Shown: positions 33,167-42,409, numbered from the stretch's first letter. The stretch is 52,800 nt of DNA from Brevundimonas diminuta 3F5N (GCF_900163625.1 NZ_FUIE01000037.1:1-52800), one strand, 5' to 3'. Translations and numbers: made by a program. The notes: generated from the sequence alone by a model not told the origin.

Positions 33167-35869
33167 ATGTCAAAAACCATGTTGATAGACGCGGCGCACG
33201 CGGAAGAGACGCGCGTCGCGATCGTGGACGGCCGCCAGGTTGAGGAATTCGATTTCGAATCCCGCGCGCGCCGCCAGCTTCGCGGGAACATCTACCTCGC
33301 CAAGGTCACCCGCGTAGAGCCCAGCCTGCAGGCCGCCTTCGTTGAATACGGCGGCAACCGCCACGGCTTCCTGGCCTTCAACGAAATCCACCCGGACTAT
33401 TATCAGATCCCGGTCGCCGACCGCGAAGCCATCATGGCCGAAGCGCACGACGACGCGGACGAAGACGATCTGGGCCGTGAATCCGACGACGCCGATTCCG
33501 ACGGCAAGCTGGCCGACGAAGAGCGCCTGAAGCGCCGCCTGATGCGTCGCTACAAGATCCAGGACGTCATCAAGCGCCGCCAGATCCTGCTGGTGCAGGT
33601 CGTCAAGGACGAGCGCGGCGCCAAGGGCGCGGCCCTGACCACCTGGCTGTCGCTGGCCGGCCGCTACTGCGTGCTGATGCCGAACACCGGCAAGGGCGGC
33701 GGCATCTCGCGCAAGATCACCAACACCTCGGACCGTCGCCGGCTGAAGTCCGCCGCCGCTGCGCTGAAGGTGCCCCAGGGCATGGGCCTGATCATCCGCA
33801 CGGCGGGCGCCAAGCGCACGCGGGCCGAGATCAAGCGCGACTATGAATATCTGCTGCGCCTGTGGGAGACGATCCGCGAACTGACCCTGCGCTCCAACGC
33901 GCCGGCGATGATCCACGAAGAAGAGAACCTGGTCCGCCGCGCCGTGCGCGACATGTACGACAAGGACTTCGACGGTATTCAGGTCGAGGGCGTCGAGGGC
34001 TTCAAGCAGGCCCGCGACTTCATGCGCGTGCTGATGCCGTCCCAGGCCAAGAAGATCCACCTCTATCAGGGCTCGCGCCCGCTGTTCGCCGCGAACGGCA
34101 TCGAAGAGGTGCTGACCCAGATCCACCAGCCGGTCGTGCCGCTGAAGTCGGGCGGCTATCTGGTCATCAACCAGACCGAAGCCCTGGTCGCCATCGACGT
34201 GAACTCGGGCCGCGCCACCAAGGAGCGCAACGTCGAGGCCACGGCCACCAAGACCAACCTGGAAGCCGCCGTCGAGGCCGCCCGCCAGTTGCGCCTGCGC
34301 GACCTCGCCGGTCTGATCGTCATCGACTTCATCGACATGGACGAGGGCAAGAACAACCGCGCGGTTGAGAAGGCTCTCAAGGACGCCCTGGCCAAGGACC
34401 GCGCTCGCATCCAGATGGGCCGCATCTCCGGCTTCGGCCTGATGGAGATCAGCCGTCAGCGTCGCCGCCTGGGCGTGATCGAAGGCGCGACCGAGGTCTG
34501 CGAATGCTGCCAGGGCGCCGGGCGCGTCCGCTCGGCTGAATCGGCGGCCCTGACCACCCTGCGCGCCGTCGACATTGAGGCCGGAAAGAACGGCGCCGGT
34601 TCGGTGAACCTGCGCGTCTCGACGGTCGTGGCCCTGTATATCCTGAACCACAAGCGCGACTATCTGCAGTTCCTGCTGGAGCAGCGCGGCGTCAACGTCG
34701 TCATCCAGATCGACGACAGCCTGGCCCAGGGCGAGCACTCGATCGAGCGCACCGAGACCAACGAAGACTTCGTCGCGCCGGAAAGCCACATCGACCTGGC
34801 TGACCTGGACGACGGCTTCGACGACAGCGCCTATGACGACGAGGACGAAGACGCCCAGGACGAAGACGACTTCGGCGACGATGAGGACGAGGCCGATCTC
34901 GACCGTGAGGACGAGGACGACGACGAGGCCCGCGCCCGTTCCGAACAGGACGACGACAGCCGCAGCGGCGGTCGCCGCCGTCGCCGTCGCGGCGGTCGCC
35001 GTGACGAGGAAACCGAAGCCGTCGCTTCTGACGATGACGATGACAGCCGGGGCGGCCGCCGCCGTCGTGGCCGTCGCGGCGGTCGCCGGATGCGCGAAGA
35101 AGGCGAACGCGACGTCTACGCCTGGGTGCGCGGCCGCACCCCGTCGCTGCAAGACCCCTACGTCTGGTTCGACCCGATCAACCCCGAAGCCGCCCGCCCC
35201 GAGCGCAAGCCCGAGCGCGTTCAGGAAGAGACGGATCAGAATGTCAGCCTCGATCAGGTCGCCGCGTCGGAAGAAGGCCGCAACGGCCGTTCGCGCCGTC
35301 GTCGCGGTCGCGGTCGCGGCCGTGGTCAGGGCGACCTGGCGCACGAGGCCAAGGTCGAGGACCGCGCCGCCAATGAAGGCCTGCCGCCCGTCGGCTCGCC
35401 CGATACGCCCATCGCCGTCCTGATCGAGGATGAAGCGACCGAAGCCGCTCCGTCGGCCGAGACCGCCCCTGCCCCGCAGACGATCGAGGCGCCGAAGCGT
35501 CGCCGTGTTCGCCGCAAAGTGACGAGCGCCGCCGCCGAGGAAACGACTACGGCCGCCGTTGAGCAAGACGCCGAACCGACCGTCGCCGAGGCGGAGACCG
35601 CAGTCGAAGCCGCTCCGGTCCCTGTCGAACTGGACGTCACGCCCGCCGTGGCCGCCCGCATCGAACAGGCGATCGAAGAAGCCTTGGTCGAAGAGGCTCC
35701 AGTCGAAGACGTCGTGGCCGCAGAGGTCGTGATCGAGGAAGCCGTCGTCATGGCCGAACCGGCCCCGGCGCCGACGGCCGAGGTCGACATCGCGGCCATC
35801 ATCGCCGACGATCCGAACCAGATCGGCGCCGCGCCCGCCAAGCCCAAGCGCGGCTGGTGGCGCCGTTGA
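33167..35869 (+). CDS. rne: Ribonuclease E
   Basis: A 900-residue degradosome endoribonuclease. The S1 domain (residues about 35-130) is split by an acidic insert (DDADEDDLGRESDDADSDGK near 90-113) seen in alphaproteobacterial RNase E. The DNase I-like catalytic domain has INQTEALVAIDVNSGR near 337 and IVIDFIDMDEGKNNRAVEK near 383 (Mg-binding Asp), and the Zn-link is CECCQGAG near 446. After about 530 the tail is disordered: Asp/Glu runs, Arg-rich RNA-binding patches near 600-645, and a terminal PKPKRGWWRR. In Caulobacter the GWW tail docks polynucleotide phosphorylase. Caulobacter RNase E also binds aconitase and RhlB. Confidence 0.96.
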   Translation: MSKTMLIDAAHAEETRVAIVDGRQVEEFDFESRARRQLRGNIYLAKVTRVEPSLQAAFVEYGGNRHGFLAFNEIHPDYYQIPVADREAIMAEAHDDADEDDLGRESDDADSDGKLADEERLKRRLMRRYKIQDVIKRRQILLVQVVKDERGAKGAALTTWLSLAGRYCVLMPNTGKGGGISRKITNTSDRRRLKSAAAALKVPQGMGLIIRTAGAKRTRAEIKRDYEYLLRLWETIRELTLRSNAPAMIHEEENLVRRAVRDMYDKDFDGIQVEGVEGFKQARDFMRVLMPSQAKKIHLYQGSRPLFAANGIEEVLTQIHQPVVPLKSGGYLVINQTEALVAIDVNSGRATKERNVEATATKTNLEAAVEAARQLRLRDLAGLIVIDFIDMDEGKNNRAVEKALKDALAKDRARIQMGRISGFGLMEISRQRRRLGVIEGATEVCECCQGAGRVRSAESAALTTLRAVDIEAGKNGAGSVNLRVSTVVALYILNHKRDYLQFLLEQRGVNVVIQIDDSLAQGEHSIERTETNEDFVAPESHIDLADLDDGFDDSAYDDEDEDAQDEDDFGDDEDEADLDREDEDDDEARARSEQDDDSRSGGRRRRRRGGRRDEETEAVASDDDDDSRGGRRRRGRRGGRRMREEGERDVYAWVRGRTPSLQDPYVWFDPINPEAARPERKPERVQEETDQNVSLDQVAASEEGRNGRSRRRRGRGRGRGQGDLAHEAKVEDRAANEGLPPVGSPDTPIAVLIEDEATEAAPSAETAPAPQTIEAPKRRRVRRKVTSAAAEETTTAAVEQDAEPTVAEAETAVEAAPVPVELDVTPAVAARIEQAIEEALVEEAPVEDVVAAEVVIEEAVVMAEPAPAPTAEVDIAAIIADDPNQIGAAPAKPKRGWWRR

Positions 35870-35925
35870 TCGGACACGATTAAGCTGGAAGCTGCGGGGG
35901 AGAGACCATCGCTCTGGAGTTCGTC

Positions 35926-37347
35926 ATGACCAGGACGCCCCCCGCCGCAACCCGCTTTCGGCGCTATCTGGCCGCCAGCGTCGGCGCCCTCGCGGTGCTG
36001 GCCTCGGCCGCTGCGGCCCAGGCGCAGAGCCTGATCCGGGATACCGAGATCGAGGGCATCATCCATGAGTGGTCCGAGCCCGTGCTCGACGCCATGGGCC
36101 TGGACCCGAACGAGGTCGAGATCCTGCTGGTCAACGACAATGACCTGAACGCCTTCGCCACGCGCGGGCGGATCATGGGGTTGAACACCGGCCTGATCCT
36201 GCGGACCAAGAACCCCAATCAGCTTCTGGGCGTGATCGCCCACGAAGCGGGGCACATCAAGAACCGCCACACCCTGCGCGACGGCGCCCAGAACGCCGGA
36301 ATGCAGCCGATGATCATGACCATGGCGCTGGGCGCCCTGGCCGCGATCGCGGGCGCCCCGGATGCGGGCGCGGCCCTTTTGGCCTCCAGCCAGTATTTCG
36401 GCACGCTGGGCGCCCTGCGCTACATGCAGAGCCAGGAGGGCGAGGCTGACATCACCGGCGCCCGCGCCCTGGAGCGCGCGGGGGAATCCGGCCGCGGCAT
36501 GGTCGAGTTCTTCGAGAATTTCCGCGCCCAGGAAATCTTCTCGGATCAGCGCCGCTATCCCTATTTCCGCAGCCACCCCCTGTCCTCGCAGCGGATCGAG
36601 GCCCTGCGCCCAGCGGTCGAGGCGGCCTCCCATTACGACAAACGCGACAGTGACGAGCGCATGGCTCAGCACACGCTCGTCGTGGCCAAGATCCGCGCCT
36701 TCATGGACGCGCCCAACGCCACCTTGCGCGACTATCCGTCCAGCGACGTCTCCCTGCCCGCCCGCTACGCCCGCGCCATCGCCTGGTATCGCGACGGCCA
36801 GACGCAGAAGGCGCTGGACGCAGTCGACGCTCTCTTGGCCGAACAGCCTGAAAACCCCTACTTCTGGGAGTTGAAGGGCCAGATCCTGTTCGAGGAAGGC
36901 CGCCCCGCCGAGGCTCTGGGCGCGCATGAGAAATCGGTCGAACTGAAGCCGGACGCCCCCCTGCTTCGCATCAATCTGGCCCATGCCCTGATCGAGACCA
37001 GCGACGCCTCCAAGCTGACTGAAGCCGAGAACCAGTTGAAGCGCGCCCTGGCGCTGGAGCCGGACAACACCATGGGTTGGCGCCTGCTGTCCCAGGCCTA
37101 CGCCAGCCAGAACAAGGAGGGCGAGGCCCGCCTGGCCTCCGCCGAGTACTGGTTCGCCCTGCGTCGCCCGGAACAGGCCGCCCAGTTCGCCATGCGCGCC
37201 CGCGACATGCTGGATCGCAGTTCGATCGAATGGCGTCGCGCCACCGACATCGTCCTGGCTTCGGGCGCGACCGAAAAAGACATCACCGACGCCGAGCGCC
37301 GCAACGAACAGCGCAGCCGCTCAGGCGTCATTCCGCCCGGCGCCTGA
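35926..37347 (+). CDS. Secreted M48 metalloprotease with TPR repeats (BepA-like)
   Basis: A 473-residue protein with a cleavable signal peptide (AASVGALAVLASAAAAQAQS, cleavage near residue 35) and an M48 domain: NAFATRGRIMGLNTGLI near 65, zinc motif HEAGH in GVIAHEAGHIKNRH near 105, and third ligand in QSQEGEADITGARAL near 168. C-terminal TPR repeats run from about 285 (AIAWYRDGQTQKALDAVDAL and following). E. coli BepA, the family model, is a periplasmic protease/chaperone for outer-membrane protein assembly. It is the second M48 protein in the window, distinct from the membrane HtpX type at 11.8 kb. It is 41 bp upstream of a DsbA-like gene. Confidence 0.92.
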   Translation: MTRTPPAATRFRRYLAASVGALAVLASAAAAQAQSLIRDTEIEGIIHEWSEPVLDAMGLDPNEVEILLVNDNDLNAFATRGRIMGLNTGLILRTKNPNQLLGVIAHEAGHIKNRHTLRDGAQNAGMQPMIMTMALGALAAIAGAPDAGAALLASSQYFGTLGALRYMQSQEGEADITGARALERAGESGRGMVEFFENFRAQEIFSDQRRYPYFRSHPLSSQRIEALRPAVEAASHYDKRDSDERMAQHTLVVAKIRAFMDAPNATLRDYPSSDVSLPARYARAIAWYRDGQTQKALDAVDALLAEQPENPYFWELKGQILFEEGRPAEALGAHEKSVELKPDAPLLRINLAHALIETSDASKLTEAENQLKRALALEPDNTMGWRLLSQAYASQNKEGEARLASAEYWFALRRPEQAAQFAMRARDMLDRSSIEWRRATDIVLASGATEKDITDAERRNEQRSRSGVIPPGA

Positions 37348-37388
37348 CGCCGAAACCGCCTTCCTCTTTTGCGCCTGACGAGACCTTG

Positions 37389-38219
37389 ATGACCGACGAC
37401 GCCCCCCGATCTGACCAGACGCCGGACCAGACCGCCGACCAGACCGTCGTGACGTCGCCCGCCGCCGCCAAGGGCCGCTTCGCCCTGTCGGGAACGGTGC
37501 TCGGCGGCGCCGCCGTGGCCATGTCGGCGGTCGCCCTGGTCCTGTCCGCCGCGCCTTATCTGAGCGGCGGATTCGGTGGCAAGGTGCGCGACTATCTGGT
37601 CAGCAACCCCCAGGTGCTGGACGAAGTCCTGGCCGCGCGCGAGACGATGGAATCCCAATCTCGCGTCCAGACCATCAACGCCGCCGCCGCCGCCAATCCG
37701 GCCCTGCTGGCTGTCGATGCGCGCGACCCGGCCTTTGGTCCGGCGAACGCCAAGGTGACGGTGATCGAATTCTTCGACTTCCGCTGCCCCGGCTGTAAGG
37801 CCGTGGCGCCTGAATATCGCGCCCTGATGGCGGCCCATCCCGAGGTGCGTTTCGTCTTCAAGGACTGGCCGATCCTGGACCGAGGCGACGACGTGTCCTC
37901 GCAATACGCCGCCCGCGCCGCCCTGGCCGCGCATCAGCAGGGCAAGTATCTGGCCGTCTATGACGCCCTGATGGCCGAACGCGCGCTGGACCGCGCTTCC
38001 ATCGACCGCATCCTGGCCGACAACGGCGTCGACATGGCCAAGGCGAACGCCGCCATCTCCGCCCCGGAGATGACCCGCCACGTCACCGACATCCACGCCT
38101 CGGCCGCAGCGCTCGGCCTGCAGGGCACGCCGACCTTCTTCATCAACGGCGTCGCCAGCCCCGGCATCGACCCGCGCGAAGTCGGCGCCCTGATTGAAGC
38201 CGCCAAGAAAAAGGGCTGA
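37389..38219 (+). CDS. DsbA family thiol:disulfide protein
   Basis: A 276-residue protein: a short cytoplasmic tail rich in Asp/Gln/Thr, one membrane helix at about 36-58 (TVLGGAAVAMSAVALVLSAA), then a periplasmic thioredoxin fold with an inserted helical domain. The active site is CPGC in FFDFRCPGCKAVAPEY near 136, and the cis-Pro loop LGLQGTPTFFINGV is near 245. It resembles BdbD/Com1-type DsbA proteins that oxidise or isomerise envelope disulfides. It is probably cotranscribed with the BepA-like protease. Its last codons double as the terminator stem of convergent thiG. Confidence 0.9.
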   Translation: MTDDAPRSDQTPDQTADQTVVTSPAAAKGRFALSGTVLGGAAVAMSAVALVLSAAPYLSGGFGGKVRDYLVSNPQVLDEVLAARETMESQSRVQTINAAAAANPALLAVDARDPAFGPANAKVTVIEFFDFRCPGCKAVAPEYRALMAAHPEVRFVFKDWPILDRGDDVSSQYAARAALAAHQQGKYLAVYDALMAERALDRASIDRILADNGVDMAKANAAISAPEMTRHVTDIHASAAALGLQGTPTFFINGVASPGIDPREVGALIEAAKKKG

Positions 38220-38234
38220 CCTTTCGATCAGCCC
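38208..38234 (-). terminator. Intrinsic terminator of thiSG, overlapping the 3' end of the DsbA-like gene
   Basis: On the minus strand GGGCTGA and TCAGCCC (38213-38234) form a 7-bp stem with an 8-nt loop followed directly by TTTTTC, a proper intrinsic terminator about 11 nt past the thiG stop. The T-tract is the Lys codon run at the end of the convergent DsbA-like gene, whose stop codon is inside the stem. Confidence 0.75.
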
Positions 38235-38244
38235 CTCGGCATTT

Positions 38245-39033
38245 TCAGATCAACCCCGCCAGCGGCGAGGACGGATCGGCGTAGAACCGCTTCTTCATCC
38301 GTCCCGCCAGGTAGGACTCACGCCCGGCGATGACCGCGTGCTTCATGGCGCTGGCCATCAGCAGGGGATCGCGCGCCTCGGCGATGGCGGTGTTCATCAG
38401 CACGCCGTCGCAGCCCAGCTCCATGGCGATGGCGGCGTCCGACGCCGTGCCGACGCCTGCGTCGACCAGCACCGGCACCTTGGACTGCTCCACAATCAGG
38501 CGGATGTTGATCGGGTTCTGCACCCCCAGGCCCGAGCCGATCGGCGCGCCCAGCGGCATGATGGCCACGGCGCCCGCGTCCTCCAGCTTGCGCGCATAGA
38601 CGGGGTCGTCGGTGCAATAGACCATGACCTCAAAGCCCTCGGCGGTCAGCAGCTTCAGCGACCGCAGCGTCTCTTCCATGTCGGGGAACAGGGTCTTGGG
38701 GTCCGCCAGAACCTCCAGCTTGACCAGGGTCCAGCCGCCGGCCTCGCGCGCCAGGCGCAGAGTCCGCACGGCGTCCTCGCCGGTGAAGCAGCCCGCCGTG
38801 TTCGGCAGATAGGTGTATTTCTTCGGGTCAATGAAGTCCGTCAGAACCGGCTGGTTCGGATCGGTCAGGTTCACCCGGCGCACGGCCACGGTGACCATCT
38901 CGGCGCCCGAAGCCTCGGCCGCCGCCGCGTTCTGGGCGTAGTCGCGATACTTGCCGGTGCCCACGATCAGGCGCGAGTTGAAGGTGCGGCCGGCGACGGT
39001 CCAGCTGTCGGTGCGGGGAGCGGTGTCAGTCAT
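38245..39033 (-). CDS. thiG: Thiazole synthase
   Basis: A 262-residue TIM-barrel enzyme that builds the thiazole phosphate of thiamine from 1-deoxyxylulose 5-phosphate, dehydroglycine and the ThiS thiocarboxylate. [15 protein letters not shown] near residue 17, [20 protein letters not shown] near 75 with [19 protein letters not shown] following, [20 protein letters not shown] near 137 and [20 protein letters not shown] near 186 are conserved. It follows thiS by 60 bp; thiO and other thiamine genes are not adjacent. It ends at a clear terminator. Confidence 0.96.
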   Translation of the reverse strand: MTDTAPRTDSWTVAGRTFNSRLIVGTGKYRDYAQNAAAAEASGAEMVTVAVRRVNLTDPNQPVLTDFIDPKKYTYLPNTAGCFTGEDAVRTLRLAREAGGWTLVKLEVLADPKTLFPDMEETLRSLKLLTAEGFEVMVYCTDDPVYARKLEDAGAVAIMPLGAPIGSGLGVQNPINIRLIVEQSKVPVLVDAGVGTASDAAIAMELGCDGVLMNTAIAEARDPLLMASAMKHAVIAGRESYLAGRMKKRFYADPSSPLAGLI

Positions 39034-39093
39034 GGTTTAACGACCTAGCGCCGCCATGCGTCGGGGGGAAGCGGCGTTGCGGGATTTGATCGG

Positions 39094-39291
39094 TCAGCCC
39101 CCGCCTACGAACTGCACCAGTTCGATCTTGTCGCCCTCGGCCAACGCCGTCTCGCCGTGCAGCGAGCGCGGCACGATCTCCAGGTTGCGCTCGACCGCCA
39201 CCTTCTTGGGGTCCAGCGACAACTCCTGAACCAGGTCCAGAATGGTCGTGGCTGTGGTTTGCCGAACCTCGCCGTTGACTTCGATACGCAT
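39094..39291 (-). CDS. thiS: Sulfur carrier protein ThiS
   Basis: A 65-residue ubiquitin-like protein beginning MRIEVNGEVRQ and ending in Gly-Gly-Gly, the C-terminal Gly being adenylated and converted to thiocarboxylate for thiazole synthesis. The conserved VAVERNLEIVPRSLH and GDKIELVQFVGGG are present. The ATG at 39291 has GGAAAGA 5-6 nt upstream and gives the standard length; an upstream ATG would add 9 residues. No TPP riboswitch consensus is seen in the 120 bp upstream, which hold nothing else I can name. Confidence 0.92.
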   Translation of the reverse strand: MRIEVNGEVRQTTATTILDLVQELSLDPKKVAVERNLEIVPRSLHGETALAEGDKIELVQFVGGG

Positions 39292-39411
39292 CACATCTTT
39301 CCGAGCAGCAATAAGCACATATTGCAGACGCGCCTCTCTTTCGGCCCGCCGCTGACGGCGGAGATATAGCGCGTTTGCGCACGACGGGCATCAGTCGGCG
39401 CCAGACGCCTT

Positions 39412-39867
39412 TCAGACGATCATACGGTCGCTCAAGGCGCGGGTCTTAAGCGAGCGGATCGCGCGGCCTATCGTATCGAACACGGGACCGGCCTCCTCCT
39501 CCATTTCAGCATAGGCGCGCTCGAACTCTGGGGTCAGCCTGTCCAGCAAGGCCAATTGTTCGCGCCCCCTGTCGGTGATCTCGATCAGGTTGACGCGCTG
39601 GTCGTTGGGATCCGGACGGCGGCTGACCAGATCCAGGGCCAGCAGCTTGGGCATCTTCTGCTGAATGAGCTGGTGCGAACGGTCCAGCGCCCGCACTAGA
39701 TCGGCGACAGAGACCGGGCCGAGCGTCGCAATGGCGCCCAGCAAGGACGAGGACTTCACCGGGATGACAATGCCCGCGCGCTTGAACACCTCGGCCGACT
39801 GCTGCTCGATCAGTTCGCTTAGCTGCTCGCTGAGCCGGCCCAGGAAGGTGCGATCCAACTCGATCAT
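39412..39867 (-). CDS. MarR family transcriptional regulator
   Basis: A 151-residue dimeric winged-helix protein. The LGAIATLGPVSVADLVRALDRS segment near residue 46 is the DNA-binding helix region, and LDLVSRRPDPNDQRVNLIEITDRG near 82 is the wing with the conserved D-x-R. It follows the S41 peptidase gene by 15 nt, with GAGGAG next to the peptidase stop as ribosome-binding site. The ATG at 39867 is preferred to a GTG at 39879. A 6-2-6 inverted repeat in the operon promoter is a good candidate for autoregulation. The ligand is unknown. Confidence 0.88.
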   Translation of the reverse strand: MIELDRTFLGRLSEQLSELIEQQSAEVFKRAGIVIPVKSSSLLGAIATLGPVSVADLVRALDRSHQLIQQKMPKLLALDLVSRRPDPNDQRVNLIEITDRGREQLALLDRLTPEFERAYAEMEEEAGPVFDTIGRAIRSLKTRALSDRMIV

Positions 39868-39882
39868 TCGTTCAACCACTCC

Positions 39883-41175
39883 TCAGTCCAGGCGGCGATA
39901 GGTTTCCCGCTCGCCGGACTTCCACACTCGCTCCAAGCCGCTCACACGGCCATTCTCGCGCACCAGACGGAATCGGTAGTCGTCTGTTCCCTGCACTGCA
40001 AACAGCGCCTTCTCGATCGGCTCAAGGGCCAAAACGAAGCGATCGCGCCAATGGTAGGCCAGACCGCCGGCGGTGCGCGTCAGGGTGCGTCCCTCATAGG
40101 TTCCGACCGCGGCGTCCAGCTCCGCGTCGCTCGGGGACTGGCCGGTCAGCGCAGCCTCAACCGGAACCAAGGCCCATTCAGCCTCTGCGTCGCCTGCATC
40201 CGCGCGGCTCTTCAGCAGGAATTTCTGCGCCGCCAACAGAGCCTCCGAAGCTGGAACAGCCAGATCAGGGGTCACGCCGACGCCCTCGAAATCCTTACCG
40301 TCGATCGGATCGCGGATCTGACCGAACGGAACCTGCAGCATGAAGCGGTCATCAATCGGCACGCGGGTGACGGGATGCGCGCCGCCGGCGGTCTGTTCCC
40401 CGATCACGGTCGCCCGACCCAGACGTTGCAGTGAAAACGCCATCCATTCGGCCGATGAAAAGGACGTCGATCCGGTCAGGACCACCACGGGAATATCCGC
40501 TGACCGCCAGCCCGACACCGCAGGCAGGCTCCATTGGCTCCGCACCACCTGCGCCCCCTTGTCATTGTAGTTGTAGTCGAAGAATTCCTGATCCTTGCCC
40601 GCTGGATAGAGGTAGCTCATCAGGAACTGCGCCATCTCCAGGACGCCGCCGTTGTTGTAGCGAAGGTCGAAGATCAGCCCCTTGGCCCCTTCGGCGAAAT
40701 GCATGGCCGCCGCCGCCGTCTCCTGGGCGTATTGCGGGTCGGCGAAGAAATCGAAGCGCACATAGGCCAGATCGCCGTCCAGCCGCCGCGCCTCACGAAA
40801 CCCGAAATTCGCCGCGCGCTCGCTGTCGCGTTGCGCCTGGGTCGTCGTCTCGCCGCTTGCCTTGGCTCGGCGGTCAGCCGCGACCTCGTCAGGATCGAAA
40901 GCCACCGAGAAGTGCAGATCCTCGCTCGCCTTGACCAGGCCTTGAGACAGGCTCTCGGCGAAGCGATCGGCTTCCATCGGCTGCGATTGAATCCGCCTGC
41001 CCAGTTCAGCGGATATGGCCGGAATCCGGTCGGGAAAAACATAGTTCTGCTGCAACGCCGTCTCGAGGCGAGCAACGACTTCTCGCTGCGCCCCGTGATC
41101 CAGGGTCTGCGCATCGACCGAAGCCGGGATCAGGACAGCGACGCTCAGCAGCGAGAGAAAAACTCGAGAAATCAC
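39883..41175 (-). CDS. Secreted S41 family peptidase
   Basis: A 430-residue protein with signal peptide ISRVFLSLLSVAVLIPASVD (cleavage near residue 22), an N-terminal helical domain and a tail-specific-protease core: GLIFDLRYNNGGVLEMAQFL near 190, VVLTGSTSFSSAEWMAFSL near 235 (nucleophile Ser before AEW) and GEQTAGGAHPVTRVP near 263. No PDZ domain is evident. A C-terminal region of about 100 residues (VGTYEGRTLTRTAGG onward) resembles the lipocalin-like tails of some S41/S12 proteins. It starts GTG at 41175 with GAGG 7 nt upstream, and is the first gene of the MarR operon. Confidence 0.87.
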   Translation of the reverse strand: MISRVFLSLLSVAVLIPASVDAQTLDHGAQREVVARLETALQQNYVFPDRIPAISAELGRRIQSQPMEADRFAESLSQGLVKASEDLHFSVAFDPDEVAADRRAKASGETTTQAQRDSERAANFGFREARRLDGDLAYVRFDFFADPQYAQETAAAAMHFAEGAKGLIFDLRYNNGGVLEMAQFLMSYLYPAGKDQEFFDYNYNDKGAQVVRSQWSLPAVSGWRSADIPVVVLTGSTSFSSAEWMAFSLQRLGRATVIGEQTAGGAHPVTRVPIDDRFMLQVPFGQIRDPIDGKDFEGVGVTPDLAVPASEALLAAQKFLLKSRADAGDAEAEWALVPVEAALTGQSPSDAELDAAVGTYEGRTLTRTAGGLAYHWRDRFVLALEPIEKALFAVQGTDDYRFRLVRENGRVSGLERVWKSGERETYRRLD

Positions 41176-41196
41176 GTCCAGACCTCACAATGAAAT

Positions 41197-41233
41197 ATAT
41201 TGTGCAATATGTTGTAATTATTTCTTACGTCAA
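41197..41233 (-). promoter_or_regulatory. Promoter of the S41-marR operon with a MarR-type operator over the -10
   Basis: On the minus strand TTGACG (41228-41233) and CATATT (41206-41211) are 16 nt apart. A perfect inverted repeat ATATTG-TG-CAATAT (41197-41210) covers the -10, in the position expected for a repressor operator. The AT-rich patch stands out from the local GC content. Confidence 0.6.
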
Positions 41234-41351
41234 CCGCCCGCGGCAGGACCGGACACGAAACGCGCGCGAGCTCGTTCCTGCATCGCTGTCCTGAGACGGC
41301 GCCTTGCAGCTCGCCTCCTGTGCCCTTAGGTCAACTTATCACCGGCCCGCT

Positions 41352-41379
41352 TTGCGTCGCGCCATACCTGAGCTACAAC
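41352..41379 (+). promoter_or_regulatory. Weak promoter candidate for aroQ-accBC
   Basis: TTGCGT (41352-41357), 16 nt, TACAAC (41374-41379) could drive the aroQ operon. The remaining 41234-41351 stretch shows no gene. The match is modest. Confidence 0.25.
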
Positions 41380-41422
41380 GCCCGACCGAATCCGCGCGGC
41401 GGCGCGCCTGTTTTGCGAGCGA

Positions 41423-41878
41423 ATGCCCGAAACTCTCACCCTCTATGTCCTGAACGGCCCCAACCTGAACCTTCTCGGGGTTCGGGAGCCGGACATCTAC
41501 GGACACGAGACCCTGGCCGACGTGCAGGCGATGTGCGAGGCGGCGGCCGAGGGCGCGCGCGTGGTGTTCCGCCAGTCGAACCATGAAGGTCAGCTGGTCG
41601 ACTGGATCCAGGAGGCTAGGGCCGAGGCCGACGCCCTGGTCATCAATCCGGCCGCCTTCACCCATACCTCGGTGGCCCTGCTGGACGCGCTGAAAACGCT
41701 GAGCATCCCCGTGGTCGAGTGTCACCTGTCGAACCCCGCCGCGCGCGAGGCGTTTCGGCATCACTCCTATGTGTCCCTGGCCGCGACCGGCGTGATCGCC
41801 GGCTTCGGTCCCCGCAGCTATGAATTGGCCGTCCGGGCTGCTCTGGACCTGGCGCGCCGCGCCGGGGCCAAGGGCTGA
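41423..41878 (+). CDS. aroQ: 3-dehydroquinate dehydratase, type II
   Basis: A 151-residue dodecameric enzyme of the shikimate pathway removing water from 3-dehydroquinate. [21 protein letters not shown] near residue 8 contains the catalytic-loop Arg and Tyr, [14 protein letters not shown] near 50, [17 protein letters not shown] near 75 and [20 protein letters not shown] near 99 with the catalytic His. It is directly upstream of accB, the common alphaproteobacterial order. A second shikimate-pathway gene (class II DAHP synthase) is at 3.8 kb. There is no strong ribosome-binding site. Confidence 0.95.
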   Translation: MPETLTLYVLNGPNLNLLGVREPDIYGHETLADVQAMCEAAAEGARVVFRQSNHEGQLVDWIQEARAEADALVINPAAFTHTSVALLDALKTLSIPVVECHLSNPAAREAFRHHSYVSLAATGVIAGFGPRSYELAVRAALDLARRAGAKG

Positions 41879-41918
41879 CCGCCGCGCGCCGTCTGAAGAT
41901 CAAGTAGAAGAGACCCCC

Positions 41919-42404
41919 ATGTCCGACGACAAGAACAAGAACATCGACGCCGACCTGGTCCGCAGCCTGGCCGACATCCTGAACGACACCGACCTGACCG
42001 AGATCGAGGTCGAGCGCGGCGATCTGAAGATCAAGGTGAAGCGCGAAATCACTGTCGCCGCCGCTCCGATCCAGTACGCCGCCGCTCCGGCTGCGGTCGC
42101 CCACGCCGCGCCGGCCGCCGCGCCGCTCTCCATGCCGTCGGACCCCGCCACGATCGTCGCCCGCGCCGGCGAAGAGGTGAAGTCGCCGATGGTCGGCACC
42201 GCCTATCTGCAGCCCGCGCCGGGCGCCGATCCCTTCATCAAGGTCGGCGACAAGGTGAAGAAGGGTCAGACCCTGGTCATCGTCGAAGCCATGAAGACTA
42301 TGAACCCGATCCAGTCGCCGCGCGACGGCGTGGTGACTGAAATCCTGGTGGGCGACGCCCAGCCGGTCGAGTTCGGCGAAGCCCTGGTCGTTCTGGAAGC
42401 CTGA
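41919..42404 (+). CDS. accB: Biotin carboxyl carrier protein of acetyl-CoA carboxylase
   Basis: A 161-residue protein. N-terminal helices ([21 protein letters not shown]), an Ala/Pro linker at about 45-75, and a C-terminal biotinyl domain with the biotinylated Lys in [12 protein letters not shown] near residue 125 and the usual [16 protein letters not shown] thumb region. AccB carries CO2 between AccC and the AccAD transferase in fatty acid synthesis. The ATG at 41919 starts [17 protein letters not shown] upstream is the ribosome-binding site. It is 5 nt before accC. Confidence 0.96.
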   Translation: MSDDKNKNIDADLVRSLADILNDTDLTEIEVERGDLKIKVKREITVAAAPIQYAAAPAAVAHAAPAAAPLSMPSDPATIVARAGEEVKSPMVGTAYLQPAPGADPFIKVGDKVKKGQTLVIVEAMKTMNPIQSPRDGVVTEILVGDAQPVEFGEALVVLEA

Positions 42405-42409
42405 GCCCC

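Noticed and set aside
33170..35566. An 800-codon open frame antisense to rne
   Set aside because: It mirrors the low-complexity Asp/Glu/Arg repeats of RNase E and is not a credible protein.
39292..39411. A TPP riboswitch before thiS
   Set aside because: The conserved CTGAGA and downstream thi-box core are not present on the minus strand in this gap.
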